Source: Klebsormidium nitens
Lineage: Eukaryota; Streptophyta; Klebsormidiophyceae; Klebsormidiales; Klebsormidiaceae
Reading direction: 5' to 3'
NCBI GenBank assembly: GCA_000708835.1
Contig: DF237140.1
Location: 62,001-126,000 of the forward strand
DNA: 64,000 nucleotides
A model generated the notes under the pieces. That model made no database searches. It was not told where the DNA came from and was given only the letters and a program-made list of their open reading frames with translations. Position numbers and translations under genes: made by a program. This document shows, one piece after another, positions 27,272-39,385 of this stretch; within the stretch, counting starts at the first letter, position 1, and every line of letters starts with the position of its first letter.

Positions 27272-28989
27272 TTCGGTGCTTGTCAGGTGAACAGCCCCTC
27301 CGTGCTGTCGGTCTAGAAACCTGGGGGCACTAAGAGATTCAATAGAATCGCAGCGCAGAAGTCCAGCGAGAATGATTTGAGGAGATGCCACTAAGAAAGG
27401 CGTCTGTATTTCCCAGTTGCCTGGACAGCTGCTTTAGAAGTTAGAACTGACGTCTAAGAATTGCTCGAATTTCTTGGAGACAGTATTGCAATTGTTGAGG
27501 GCCCTTTTAGCATAGCTGCAGGCTAGCGCGGGCAGTAGGGTTTACCTTGAGCTGCTGCATTCCTTATTGAAATTAGGGTTTTCGAAAGGCCTCAGAGTCG
27601 ACTGGCCCGCGGGGCCATGCATGTCAAGTTCAACGCTTGGCAGCCATGTGGTCATGCAGGCCGCGTGCACCGCTGAGTCTGACGGTCAATCCTATAGCAG
27701 ATCGTCATGTGCAACATGCATGGCTTTGACAGGCAATCATTGGAGTACACGTTGGGGGCTGGAAGGATGGGCCGCGACGGTCACGTTGGCCAGAATACTC
27801 CAGTCTCCGGTGAAACTCAATGTTCTTATAACATCATTGTGATTGACCAAGTAGTCTTAGTTTGGATCTCGAAACCCGGTGCGTCGTTAATTGGAAGTCA
27901 TTATAGGAGCTTACATCATTATATTGTAATGCCCTAGCTGCGTACATGGCCCATAGATGACTTGAATGATTTCAGCACCGCGTGGTCACTGCACTAGATA
28001 AGACGGCGTGTCACCCAATACGTACATGGCTTGTAACAAGCGTGTCTCATTAGCAACAAGGTATCGAAACAACGAACTCGGGTCCTTGAGTCAATTGCAA
28101 CTTAGGTTGATTGAATTAACCGCCAATATTTATGGAAGCACTTATAAGTCCTATTTGATGCTTACAGAGTCAGCGGAGATCGCCGTCAAGGTTAAGAAGC
28201 TACTTGGTATGCCGTTGCACATAGATTCTCGACTCGCTTTTGACTACCCCCTGGCTTTCCGTCGACGTTGCTAACAGCAAACGGACAATAATTGTGGCCT
28301 GATTAGTCTGCACATACCTCCTTCCTTTGGTGGTGGGCCGCAATTGCGGCAGTGCTTAGGCTTGTCCGGTGGGGGTCACGTTAATGATCGTCTAGCAGTA
28401 GTGCGAAAAATCCACCCACTCCGTTACAAAGCACACACCGCAACAACTTTAGCTGCTAAGACGAGGAGTCAGGACACATAAATACCGCCCCCTGATAATT
28501 GTCCCATACTATCATAAATTTATATTATTGATTACTAATAATTGATTATTAATCTATTAAATATTAGTTCTTAAGCGCCGACATGAGGAGAGTCCGCCAC
28601 CAAATCAAAACGGACAAACGTGCGGTCTACAAGGGCCCTATTTCTGATGCTGGCCGTCAACCGTCGATATAATGCAAGCCTCTCGCAAACGGTGCCCGCT
28701 TGGCAGCAATAAATTAGCTTTCCCGAAGAATTACCATCCCCTGGGGACGCCCCTGGGCTTTGAAAGCCAGTCGAGGCGCACGCTGTGTTTGCATTGTGTC
28801 AACCAGCCCCTTACGTTTTTCAGGAGATCAGCTGCCCGGTTCAGATCCTCCTTCGCCCTTCGTGCAAAAGTGCTCTGGAGGGAACTGTGCCGGTCAAGGA
28901 CTGTCCCATTCACCTTTCCGACTGCCCCCGTCCCAAGCCGTCAGCCCGTTCGCAGCTCGTTTGACAAGCACCGGTTGCATGGCCGACGA
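27272..28989. other. Intergenic between P450 and GT90 genes
   Basis: Both flanking genes are on the minus strand, so this should hold the P450 promoter and the GT90 3' end. It includes a strongly AT-rich stretch at 28500-28570. I see no gene. Confidence 0.55.
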
Positions 28990-31900
28990 TCAAAGCTCCT
29001 CAGTTTCCCCCCCGGGCGGCATTATGCAGGGCGGTCTTGATGCAGGGTACTCGGAAAGAAGGTAGTCCCGCTTTTCGAAGTCGGAGCTCTCAACGCGGAT
29101 GCTCGCCTCGGTCACGATTTTCAGGTCGGGGTGCAGACCTGGAACGAAGTCCTGCGAATGGAGGATCGGTAGTGTGTTACAACTTTTCCGCCCTTGAGAG
29201 AAGTCGCAGTGACTCCCATGATCTCTTTAAAAAGGCGTTTGATGGGAGTAAAGACGAGAACAAGATCCGGAGTGAAGTTGTGGGTCAAAATCAGGCCATC
29301 TGATAGCTAGTAATTTTCCCGACCGTTCGCAAACGACCGTTCTTGCTTGCCTTACGGACAGTATCCTTTCCGGACGGCACGATTCGGCGGACGAAAAGTG
29401 CACAAAGGTCTCCGTGCTGAGGCTTACTTGCAACGACGCGTACGCTTTCAGCAGGTGCAGCATGTAAGAGTAGACGTTGTGCATGTCGAGGTCTTCAAGC
29501 GCAAACTTGGCGCCCGCCTCGCCGATCCCCCCCGCTAGCTCAGGGTTGTCATTTCCCCACCTAACCTGGACATTGAGTCCACAGAAATGACGTCAGCTGA
29601 AGTTCACTCTGGCCTAAAGAACCTGGATGTACCGGGCTGGGAGACCTACTCAGGAGTAGAGTAGTAGAGGAGTAGAGATTGTCATAATTCGTACTCATGA
29701 AGTACTTTTAAAACTCAGGCTCAATCACGCACCGTGTGATGGCACTTGCGAATCTAGACTTTCATACAAGGCAGCTTTTCGAGATCCGGACGACGTGGCT
29801 CAGCACATGCTTGTTGAGAGGAATTCGGTAAGTCTGATCTCGCTGGTATGCAATGGACCCCGAATGAAGGCACACATTTGATTCCAACAGGTTGCTTATA
29901 TGAGGTTGTTGGAAACAAAAAGGAAGGAACTAACCTTGTCTCTCATGTTCTCGCAAAGCGCCGGGTGCTTCGGAACCACGAGACAGTTCTCGCCGTCTCG
30001 CAGGCCGTGGTCGTAGAACGCCTTAAACACTGGCTCGACCAGGAGCATCGTTGACCCGCACGCTAACCCGTACTTTATACTAACCGACCATGCAGACCCC
30101 TCTGCATATATCCGATACCTGCATACAGAAATTCGTGATAATTGGTGCCCTATGCACACCCGTTGGGCGTGCTCTCGAAGGATATTGCAAGGAACGACAC
30201 AGGAAAGCTTGTCAAACGAAAGCGACGTGTTTCCACAAGCACTGTAATGGTCTCACCAACAGGACGTTCGAATGGACTCCGAGAACAGGGACTGGAGCGG
30301 ACTATCTTCGTACAAGCGTACAGTACTCGCTTCCAGGACAAGAGCACCAAAGGGCAGCTTACAAGCGTTGTTAGCCCCTGCAAATGGAACTCCAGAAGGG
30401 GAAGGGGGGCATTTCATTGTCCACTGGCAAGGCACTTAAACCAGCTTGAAGATTTTCTAGTACGGCCTTGAATGCAGAGTTTCTGACTCCTTATTCTACC
30501 AGGGCGCAAGAAATCCATTGGAAGAGAAGTTCCTGACTGTCTTGACAGGAGCATTGACGAGGAAGAAAGCGTATTAGCACCCGAGTACGAAGGAGGCTTG
30601 CTTACCTATAACCGCACTGGTCCTCTAACCTAGCGTCCGTAAAGTTGGTCTCGTGCGCGGCCACGTTGCCCCAGCTCTTGTCGTATGCTGAAAGCAGAAA
30701 CGAAGGGTCCTCCGCTGTGCACCGCACGAGCGCTTTCCGCGCCTCGTTCAACCAGGCCGCCCCTTTCCAGAACGCCTGCCGGTGAGGAGAGCTTTCTTTA
30801 GAGAGAACTCAGATAACGACGTTCTTTGTGAACACGAGATGTCAATATCAACGAACAACGAATATGGGCTTCCAAGCCCTGGGTTTAGCCGGGCCAGGAT
30901 GATTCAAATTACGACGCAAGGCGAACCTGCTGCTAATTGAATCGACGGATCTTCTGATAGGTTAACTGGGTGCAAGTACACAGGACTCTGGTTCGGTGCG
31001 TTCGACCAAGCATTTTAAGGGTAGACTTTCTGCCGCATCACAATAAAATCAGCAGCCCGCTCATGAAGTTGGCTGCTTGTCATCACATGGTTCACGAATC
31101 CTCAGCCCAACTCACCGTCTTTTCTCTGTCGATCCACTTTAGCCCCGCCCTCGCGGCCCGGTCGATCCTGTGGCTTTGATCGCGCCACCTGGCGATCTCC
31201 AGGTCCGGCCACCCCCAGAACGTCCAGTCAGGGAACGGCACATCAATTTTGCCCTCCCTATTGTCGTAGTTCAGCAGAACCGGAGTTGGATCGGCTGGGT
31301 TTTTTGGTCTGACCATTTGGGGGTAGTCGTTGCATTCAAACACGAAGTCGACGTCGGGTACTTGGCCAGGGAAGTAACGAAGGAGCTGTAGGAGGCCCCA
31401 GGTTGAGTAGCGCGCACGGTTCTGCAGGTGTGATAGAATAGAAAGTGTGAAAATGTATCCAAAACAAGGCCTCCCGAGGAACAAACGGCATCCTGAAGCA
31501 GGGACGATTGGATTGAGCAAATCCATGAGTGAGAGGAATCACCTACAACTTCTCAACCAAGAGTGAAGTACAGTCTTGCCATGTCTATGTCGAAGAAGTT
31601 GGAAGCAATGAAACAATCTTAGGATCAGAGAGCAGGGCTACAGGAAGTGGCTACGAAGAGGAACAAGTTTGCTTGCGTAGTAAAATCCTGTAGCGGTCGG
31701 GTCAAGATCCTTCATCTTGAGCTTCATTGACATCCCTCCTGTCCTATGGTTTCTCCAACCAGTTTCGTGACAGCTTAGCTAGGCTGCCTCTCCTATCGCC
31801 CACCGCAGAAGAGACTAAGGACTTCCTTCTAGAAGAACTCGAGATGAGGTTGTGTACTTACTGGAAAACAGGGCTTTATCTCCTTTGCATACAGTTTGCC

Positions 31901-32621
31901 GCCAATGATTGTGAAGTGAATCGCTGCGCCCGGCAGAGCAGCCTCGATGTCCTGGGCACTGATGCTGCCTTTCTCCTGCAAGAAAGGAGCTTTTTAGTTC
32001 GTCTCGCACGATTCCATCAGAAGAGCAAGGTACTTGTAAGTGAGCCAAGCTCATGATCTAAGGATATGCCACGGCACATGTACCAAATCCAGCAAGATCA
32101 GCAGTCACTTTCCATGCGGTTTCTTGAGCCAACCAGGTCCAAAAATGGACTACAAAGAGTTGACCAGAGTAAGTTTACAATGGTGGTGAACTTTGAGTGT
32201 CAGAATCTGATCATCGTTTGATCACACTTCTCGCTGGTTGTGTGTCGGCATCTAACCATCATCATATGGTGCTTCATTGAAGAGGAAGGCAAAACTTTCA
32301 GCCGGCTTCAAGGGAGTACGTTTTCTCTTGTAATGGGAATCAGCTCACCTTCCATGGCGCCAGATCCTCATACATCCCTGAAAACCAGGCGGGACATTCT
32401 TGCTCGTGTGGTTGAAATGTCGTCCTGATTCTGACCGCTGCCGCTACGAGAAAAGCCCTTTGTTGCACGAATGCGACGTCTTCCCACGAGGTGCCAACCA
32501 GTACATTGATGAGGCCAACGCAGACGAGCCCCAGGATGAGCAAAGGGCGTCGGATGCAGAGGTCAACGGCAGCCTTCAAGCCTATTGCGCCCGCACTTTT
32601 GGCAGATTCACTGATGTCCAT
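28990..32621 (-). CDS. GT90 (CAP10/KDEL-motif, POGLUT-like) protein O-glycosyltransferase, 7 exons
   Basis: Exons (minus): 32621-32349, 31975-31862, 31421-31116, 30775-30606, 30118-29935, 29565-29428, 29151-28990; joins to 448 aa. Family members transfer glucose or xylose from UDP-sugars to proteins or glycans in the ER/Golgi. Seen: single N-terminal membrane anchor at about 26-43 (type II topology expected), CPAWF..MYEDLAPWK (family: CP.yF..i..DL.p), IHFTIIGGKLY, then VPDVDFVFECNDYP, LLNYDNREGKIDVPFPDWTF, the FWKGAAW segment near 232, and the nucleotide-sugar region YRIYAEGSAWSVSIKYGLAC. The end reads GGETEEL, so no KDEL retention signal. ATG 32621 is chosen over in-frame TTG codons upstream. 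An EGF-bearing protein in the same window is a tempting substrate because animal POGLUTs modify EGF domains, but no functional link is shown. Confidence 0.93.
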
Positions 32622-34394
32622 TGTCAAAGTCAAGTGTTAACTTGGTGGTGCAGAAATTTGAAGACTGCAGGTGCTCTCAAAGAATTGATCTTTTGAGCCA
32701 GTTGATAGGTTGGAAACATCCGGTTCAATGGGTCCTTGTCTCACGTTCACTCCTTTGTCAAAAGAACCTCCAAATACAAGGACCTAATACAAGGTTACAT
32801 GAACTTAAACCTATGTTATGGTAGATACGATATAAGGTTACTTTTATGTTACAAGATTGCACCTCTCTCTGGAGATTCTTCTTGAAAGAACAAGTTTGGC
32901 CCCGAAATGCCACTTTTACGGTCTATGTAGTTCAGTCTGTCAGAAAACTACAAACAATTGTCTTGCGGCTTTTGCCAGCTGGGAATCAAGCACAGCCTCC
33001 CTTCTACGACAACAAGGTCAGAGTTTGGCGGCCCAATCGCCTGTTTCTCCATCTCAAGAAGATCTATGTCTTGTTGATATACCAGCAAGGAGTACAACTG
33101 CTTTGCTTCCCTCCAGGATTCAGGAGGACAGCATGCAGTTTGCAATGCAGAGGGCGTCAAACCACCTGGTTCAATGTGACTGAACGTTTGTGGGAGATAG
33201 AACCATGCCCCCTGAAAGACTGCCCTGCTTCAGGGTGGGGCTCTTCATGCCCGTTTTCTGCCCCCGGTAGCTTCGTAAAAATTCTCGCTTGGTTTACACG
33301 CAATGAAACCTTGGTCCTGGGGGGGTTGCGCAGATGAGCTCTGGCGACTTTGGCAAAATGATCATGCCATTGCCAGCTGCCATACTACTGGACCAATGGC
33401 CACATACCTTAAACTGAAGCTGCTCCCAATTTAAACGTTGCGCCCCTACTTGGATTTGAAGCTGCCCCAAACCTCACGCGATCACTGGCACAGATCAATC
33501 TGATCACAGCGGCTCCGGGCAATCACATTCACGGGAGTATCCTGACTGACATAACCCAAAGGTTAAAGCAGAACTGCTATGTATGTGCTAGTTGTGAATG
33601 CAGGGTAACTCGAACAATGTAACTAACCGCACATAACTGGCTTAACTTGTTGTACGCCGGCCAGGCGTATCCATGCTGCAGTAACCGGAGCTTCAATTCA
33701 GACTGTTCATTATAAAGCATGTCTAGCATGATGGTATGCAAAACTGTGCCAGTGTCATATTTCAAAACAGTGTGGCAGAATGGCACAGGTATTCAAAAGC
33801 ATGTATCCATCATGGAAACAGAAGTGATAAGATTTGAGGTGTGGCCAGTGCAATCAGCTGAAAACAACAGCTGCACCTTCAATGGGCATTGAATTTGATC
33901 AGATTGACCAGCAAGCGCCAGATCTGGGAGAGGTCTGCAAGTCAAGTGAGCAAATGCCCCATGTGGTGATCCCGCTGCAGCAGGAAACCGGCCCTCCAAA
34001 CCTTCTTCAAGTTCAAACCTCAAAAAAATGCACACTCGCGTCAAGAAGAGTTCGATCCCCCGGGCAGTCACTTTCCCCTCAACATGCATGGCATGCTGCC
34101 TGGTCAAAGTCGCTTCTTCCTTGGTCAAACCGGTTTCTTCTTCTTCAGGGTTCTTAAGTGTTAGTTGAACCTGGCGATAACCCAGATTGCTGCTCTCACA
34201 ACCATGGCAGTGGTTTGCAGTCCTGAACGCCAATGCCGATGGTTTCTTTTCATCTATAAATATATGTAATAAGCCAGTTGCAAACTGTTCGCCCAACAGT
34301 TTTTACAACCAGAACTTGAAGCGATTTCTCCATGCAGGCGAAGTCCTAGCCCCATTGCACCTGCTACAAAGGGCCACCTTGATTGCGTGCAACC
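32622..34394. other. Divergent promoter interval, GT90 and DedA-like genes
   Basis: The genes point away from each other across 1.77 kb. A 167-codon minus-strand frame at 33793-34296 starts with TTG, has no domain features and is not annotated. No other structure seen. Confidence 0.55.
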
Positions 34395-37300
34395 ATGCAG
34401 ACCGCCTCATGGCGTCCCACTGCCAACCACAGTGCACGGATACGGGCAGGGGTTTCAGCGGGCATTGATGCTGAGGGGACGAACGGGCGCAGATTGGCCC
34501 CAGCAATAGTTGCCCAATGCAGTAAGCACGAGCTGACACCAGGGCCAATTCCGGCGAAGCAATCAAGCCTGCAGCGGGGGGCCTTGTGTCAACGATTGCT
34601 ATGGGGAGTAGACAAACGGTCAGGGCATATCTCTTGCTTCCCAGCTCACTCTCAAGCCAGAGCATTCTCCACAGAAATTTCTCAGGAGTGTATAGAACAA
34701 TCAGGTGAGCTGAGGTCATCAAATGATCATGCTGATGTCAGCGGGCGTCGGTGGCTTCGATGGCGCCAGGTGGCGCTGGTGTTGGCGGCTCTCCTGCTGT
34801 TGGTTTGGAGGAGACCCTCGCCGGCTTTCGCCGCGGCCGTGGCGGGAGACCAGGGCGCTGGGGCGGGGGGGGCAGCGTTCAAGTTTGGGGCGTTTGGGCT
34901 GCGGGGCAGCTTGACGGATCGGACACCTGGGTGAGGAGTCGTGACATGCGATGCTGCTTTGTGAAGGAGCCTTTTCGTGTGATCAAACCGACCTGCATTC
35001 GGAACCAACTTTGGGGCATTTGGGTTGTGGGCCAGCTTAATGGACCGGACACCTGGGTGAGGAGTCATGACGTTTGGAGGTGATTTGTGAAGGAGCCCTT
35101 CATGTGATCAAAACCAACCAGCCATCGAAAGCAACTTTGGGCCAAGTGCGGGGCAATTTGTCGGATCGAACACCTGGCATAAAAGGTGTCGCAGCTTTGC
35201 GAGGGGGCTTTTGGGCGATTGGAACGACCAGGGGCTCAAAGTGTTCAAAGGAATGTTGAGGTGGTGCTGATTGGGTCGAGCACAGTGTTTTGCTGGTGTA
35301 GTGTATACCACCTTCATCCGCTAATTCTGCTATCTACGTACTTGAAAAATTCTTCAGACGGCAGATTAGTACTGGCACACACCATGAAAGTCAAGAGACC
35401 ACGATGACGTGACATTTGAAGAATTTCCGTGACAATGACTTAAATCTCTCCCCAACTCCCTCCCTGACACTGCAGGCTGGCCTACTTTGCCCTTCTGATG
35501 GCTGCCGGGTGCGGCCTATTCGTGAGCGAGGAAGCGTTGAATGTATGGGTGGGGGGATCCCTCGGGCGGTGCCTGGTGCTGGACGGCACTCGGGAGGCAC
35601 TGATGCAGTCGCTACGGGCGAACTGGGGCTACATCGCGTCTGTCATTTTCTGGGTTTACTGGTAAGCACGGACGAGGATGTCTTGGTTTACCGGTGAGCA
35701 CGAACCAGGAACTTCCCGGGTGTATTCACGAGCGTAAACTAGAATTCCCCAGGTCTACGGCTCAGCATTAAGCAGGATTTCTGGGTTCATTGGTCAGCAC
35801 GGATATGGGCAGAGTTGCTAATCTGATTAGGGACACTGTCGAGGGCCATTCTTTAGCCTACGGACTCCTCTCGTTTTGCATCTTGTTTCAATCGATTCCT
35901 GTTTTTCTTTTCGTCATCCTTTCTCAGTGCGCGCTTTCCAAGACGAGCCAGGAGCCCCGAAAAAGCTCGAAAGGCGTTATCGCTGCTTCAAGCGAAACTG
36001 TCTCTGAGTCGTCCACTTAGTCGTCCTAGTCTCGACCTGATATCGTTTCACTGTACAGGCTCACCAATCGCACCTCTTGCTTTGTACAAAGAACCGTTCA
36101 TCAAAAAATGTTCCAAAGTGGGTCGGCTATAATTGCTGCCTCTAACGGCGGTGTTCCGCTGCAGGGGCGTGTGCCTGAGCGACCTCATCCCGTTCTATGC
36201 GGGCAAGTGGGCAGCCCAGCGAGGGGAGAGCGTCACAGAAAAGGTCGGTAAAACTCCAGAAGTACCAGCATGATCATTTTATGGTGATCGAACTTAGCCT
36301 CCGGTTGACCCAGGGCTCGGGAAGAACGACAATCTTGTGAAGTCTTGGAGAGCGTCACAGAGAACGTCGGCGAAACACAAGTGATAGCAGCTTTCAAGAA
36401 TGTTTGGTCCTCGAAACTAATATTTTGAGGGACCTAGGTTTCAGGGGGAACGACCACCTTATGAAAGCGTGACTCACTCCCGGTCAGGTGTCGTCACTAA
36501 CAATCATCTTTCTTCGGTTGCATTTGGTCAATGAAGTGCCCACTTGATTCTGCTTCGGTGGCAATTGCCTCCCAGCCAAGCCGAATCTGTGAATGAGTGG
36601 GCTTTCGTATTGTAGCATTACATCCTCGTCTTCGAGATCCTCACTGGGTGCTACGTATCTTGTACATCGCGCAGCTTGGGGGAACGAATCAAGCAACTCT
36701 GGCTCGAGTCACGTCAGCGGTCCGCAAGTATGGTGCTTACATCGGGCTCGGTGAGCTATCAACCAGATGAACGATCCGGAATTGTGAATCCGTCGTACTT
36801 ATGCTGGAGCTGTTCTGGAACGTTGGTGACCTTCTCTAATGAAAGCCTGTTTGAGGCGATCACTCCGGTTGCTCCTTCCTTAAGTCCCAACAAAATCTGT
36901 CCTCTTTTCCTATCCTCCGACCGTCAACGTCTGTCCGATAAGACGCCTAGCATCTACCTTTTTGAAAAGCTTTTCCTTTTCAGGATGCTTATCTCCGCAA
37001 CATCTCCGTGATCTTGTGACTAAGATCCGCTGCGGTCCGGTTCCGCTTAGTTGATGCTTCCTGGTTGCGCGTCCTTAACATTCTTACTTCGCTTACAGTC
37101 GAGCGCTTCTCCCTCGGGGTGCGGAACCCGACCGCCTTCCTGGCGGGCTTCTCGGTGAGCGCCTCCTGTGAGATTGACTTCAACCTAGGATTAAATGGTC
37201 TCAAAATCGATTGGACACTATCGAGACGAACCGCCAGACGTGATATTTGACAGGACGCGTATCTCCTTCTCATGGCACTCCTTTGACTTCATTTCGTGTG

Positions 37301-38236
37301 GCAAAGGTCTCCCAGAGCATAGTCTGCACGACTCAGCCTGGCCGTTCCCTTCTTCGGCTCTCCCGACCATGTACAGCAATGGTTTGTATGTGGTCTGAAA
37401 GCTAAGGAATAGAATGGGAAGTAGCGAAAGGCAGTGCTCTGCCAAACCGCTGCTACTTGAATCCACCCGGAAGAGCCTGCATACATCGACAAACGAGAAC
37501 ACATAAACACTCAAGATTGACCTGAATCCGCATTCTCACAGGGCGTGTCTACTTCGACCTTCTTCATTGGGGTGTGCGCCGGCGGTCTCTTTACGCTACC
37601 CCTCCAGGTACGTATTTCGCCCAAAAACTGCTCCGCTGCTGCTTCTGCTAAATTTCCAGTTGGATGCTTCCCTCTTCCTCACGAGGTGTTACTTCATGAC
37701 GCATAGTCTCGAGTTCGGCCGTGCTTCGACTCAACTTCTCTCTCCTCGTCTCTTCAGATGGGCCTCGGCTTTGTGTTGCGGGATCGGCCGGTCGCTGCGC
37801 TTGCAACCGTAGCCGCAGTTGTCGTAAGCCCTGCCGTTGTAACGTCTCGCTTCTTTCTGGAAATGCATTCGTAAAGTGTCATCTTAGCAATGGTCAATCA
37901 GAGCCAATGCTTGCTGTACTGCATTGCTTTTGCTTTTTGTATTGCATCGTGATTCCACCAGTATGAGGCGGACGCCTTAGTTCGTTGCCGTCTTCTTTTC
38001 TTGCGGATCGAAATGAGGGTAATCCTTGGCATCACTCGTCCTTCTGCATTAGAGGAAACACGCTAGCTTTACGGAATGCGTTTCTGCCTGATACTTGTAC
38101 TTCTCGGCCTCATCATTCTTTCCCATTGCAGGGGACTTGGACGGTGGTTCCTTACGCATCGGCGGCTCTTGCGGCCGCGTGGTTCTTTGTCAAGCAGCGG
38201 CTAGACAAGAAGGGGGACGCGGAAGTCGAAAGTTGA
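34395..38236 (+). CDS. DedA/VTT-domain (SNARE-associated Golgi family) membrane protein, probably organellar, 8 exons
   Basis: Exons: 34395-34930, 35476-35661, 36165-36243, 36675-36750, 37099-37154, 37542-37607, 37758-37823, 38132-38236; joins to 389 aa. The first about 120 residues are Arg/Ser/Ala-rich and poor in acids at the start, as in a plastid or mitochondrial presequence. A hydrophobic stretch 125-138 ends in SPAFAAA. The VTT core runs from about 180 to 375: LAYFALLMAAG helix, GVCLSDLIPFYAGKW, KYGAYIGLVERFSLGVRNPTAFLAG (family: GRF.PG.R...P..AG; Arg295 and Arg301), FFIGVCAGG, and two terminal helices. VTT proteins include lipid scramblases and transporters; the substrate here is not predictable. 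ATG 34395 is the first in frame after the upstream stop. Exons 1, 2 and 3 have echoed donors. Confidence 0.87.
34875..35290 (+). repeat. Echo of DedA-like gene exon 1 donor edge, four units
   Basis: The end of exon 1 (FGAFGLRGSLTDRTPG, donor GTGAGG at 34931) is followed by copies with donor positions near 35055 (ggacacctgggtgagg, intact), 35180 (donor lost) and a faint one near 35280. Units are about 120 bp and share 'gtgaaggagccYttYRtgtgatcaaa' in the intron part. Confidence 0.9.
35640..35810 (+). repeat. Echo of DedA-like gene exon 2 donor edge
   Basis: The exon end plus donor ttctgggtttactg|gtaagcacgg recurs as cttggtttaccg|gtgagcacg (about 35682-35702), a decayed copy around 35720-35745, and ttctgggttcattg|gtcagcacgg (35778-35801). 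Period about 35-60 bp. Confidence 0.8.
36215..36400 (+). repeat. Echo of DedA-like gene exon 3 donor edge
   Basis: gagagcgtcacagaaaag|gtcggtaaaa (real donor at 36244, a non-consensus GTCGGT) is repeated as gagagcgtcacagagaac|gtcggcgaaa about 123 bp downstream, near 36348-36377. The following intron text also recurs ('gggctcgggaagaacgacaatctt' versus 'tttcagggggaacgaccacctta'). Confidence 0.8.
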
Positions 38237-39385
38237 CGCACATCTGAGAGCTCTGCGAATTGCTCATGAGTAGTCTGAAGTTCAAACTATGCAGCGACGG
38301 TGGAGCACGTTCAGCTGCCGCTTGTACATGCATGCTCTGTATCTCGTGCTGTTGTAAAGGCGGCTGTAAGAAGCTATGCGTGAAGTTTGGTTCGTACGTA
38401 GCATTGTATACATATGACGGTGTTTTGCAGTCACCTTATCGCCGGGTACGTAGCAATTGTCGTAATTGCAAGCGAAAGTCCTGGAGCAGCGGTTGAGTCG
38501 ATTCATTTAAGCTCAGCGAGCAGGCTGGCGGCATGCAAGCCTGTGATTCGCGGAGTTTCATATATATGTAATGTATGCATATGAAGCAATTGAATGCCCA
38601 GATTGCATACATGTAAGTTTCATGCTTTCTTTCTTCATGGGTACTTGCAAGGAGTGCGCGGCAGCCGCGCCACGCACCCGGGGGGCCATGCATTTATAGT
38701 AGTGTACGTGTGGCTCCTAGCTATGCATACCGCCGCCTGGTGCAAGTCTTAATCCTACACATTGTCCGGCTGATTGATGCGTACTGTGCATGCATGAGGT
38801 GCGATTGCCCGGCCCAGGAGTGCGGTCACCATGCCTTGAAGCAGATTGTCAATTGTGAAGGAGACCATGCGTTTTTGCGTCAAGAAGCCCATGCATTTGT
38901 GCCCTGGAACCAAAATAGACTTCGCCTAACTTTGAAGCTAAGTTGTGACTTCAGGGCTTTACTCGATCGGGAGATTGACTGCAGATCTGCGTCTACTTAC
39001 ATCAGCCTATGCTATGGTGGCGTTGCCCCATAACATACGCGACGCTCTTCATCTGAATCGTAGATTGTGGGATCTCTTTCAGCAAAGACAGTATGTCAAT
39101 ATGCAAAAAAGTTGTCTGGTTTCACCTCGTCTGAGTATGGGCGTTCATACAGACGTCTAGACGTTGATATTTATATGACTGGTAAGCTAGACTCTTGTTA
39201 TTCTGACAAAAATAGAATCCAACTACTTGGACCAGAAATGAGCATCTGCATCGCTCAATCCACGTTCTTGTTTGGCATCGGATTGCGATGCTGGAATTGA
39301 GGCTTGCCAGATGCCCCAATGCAACTGACGCCTCTCACCTTATTTGAAGCTTCACTAGCTACTACTGGGACAACTCTGTCGACGC
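38237..39385. other. Intergenic, convergent 3' ends
   Basis: Lies between the stops of the DedA-like (+) and Tmem_14 (-) genes. Contains several CATGCA motifs (38320-38340, 38788-38796) and no gene that I can support. Confidence 0.55.

Noticed and set aside
33793-34296. 167-codon minus-strand open frame upstream of the DedA-like gene
   Set aside because: Starts at TTG, has no domain or signal, no matching splice partners, and lies in the promoter interval of two strong genes.
34303-34722. 139-codon minus-strand frame
   Set aside because: Antisense shadow of exon 1 of the DedA-like gene, whose plus-strand frame continues through seven in-phase exons.
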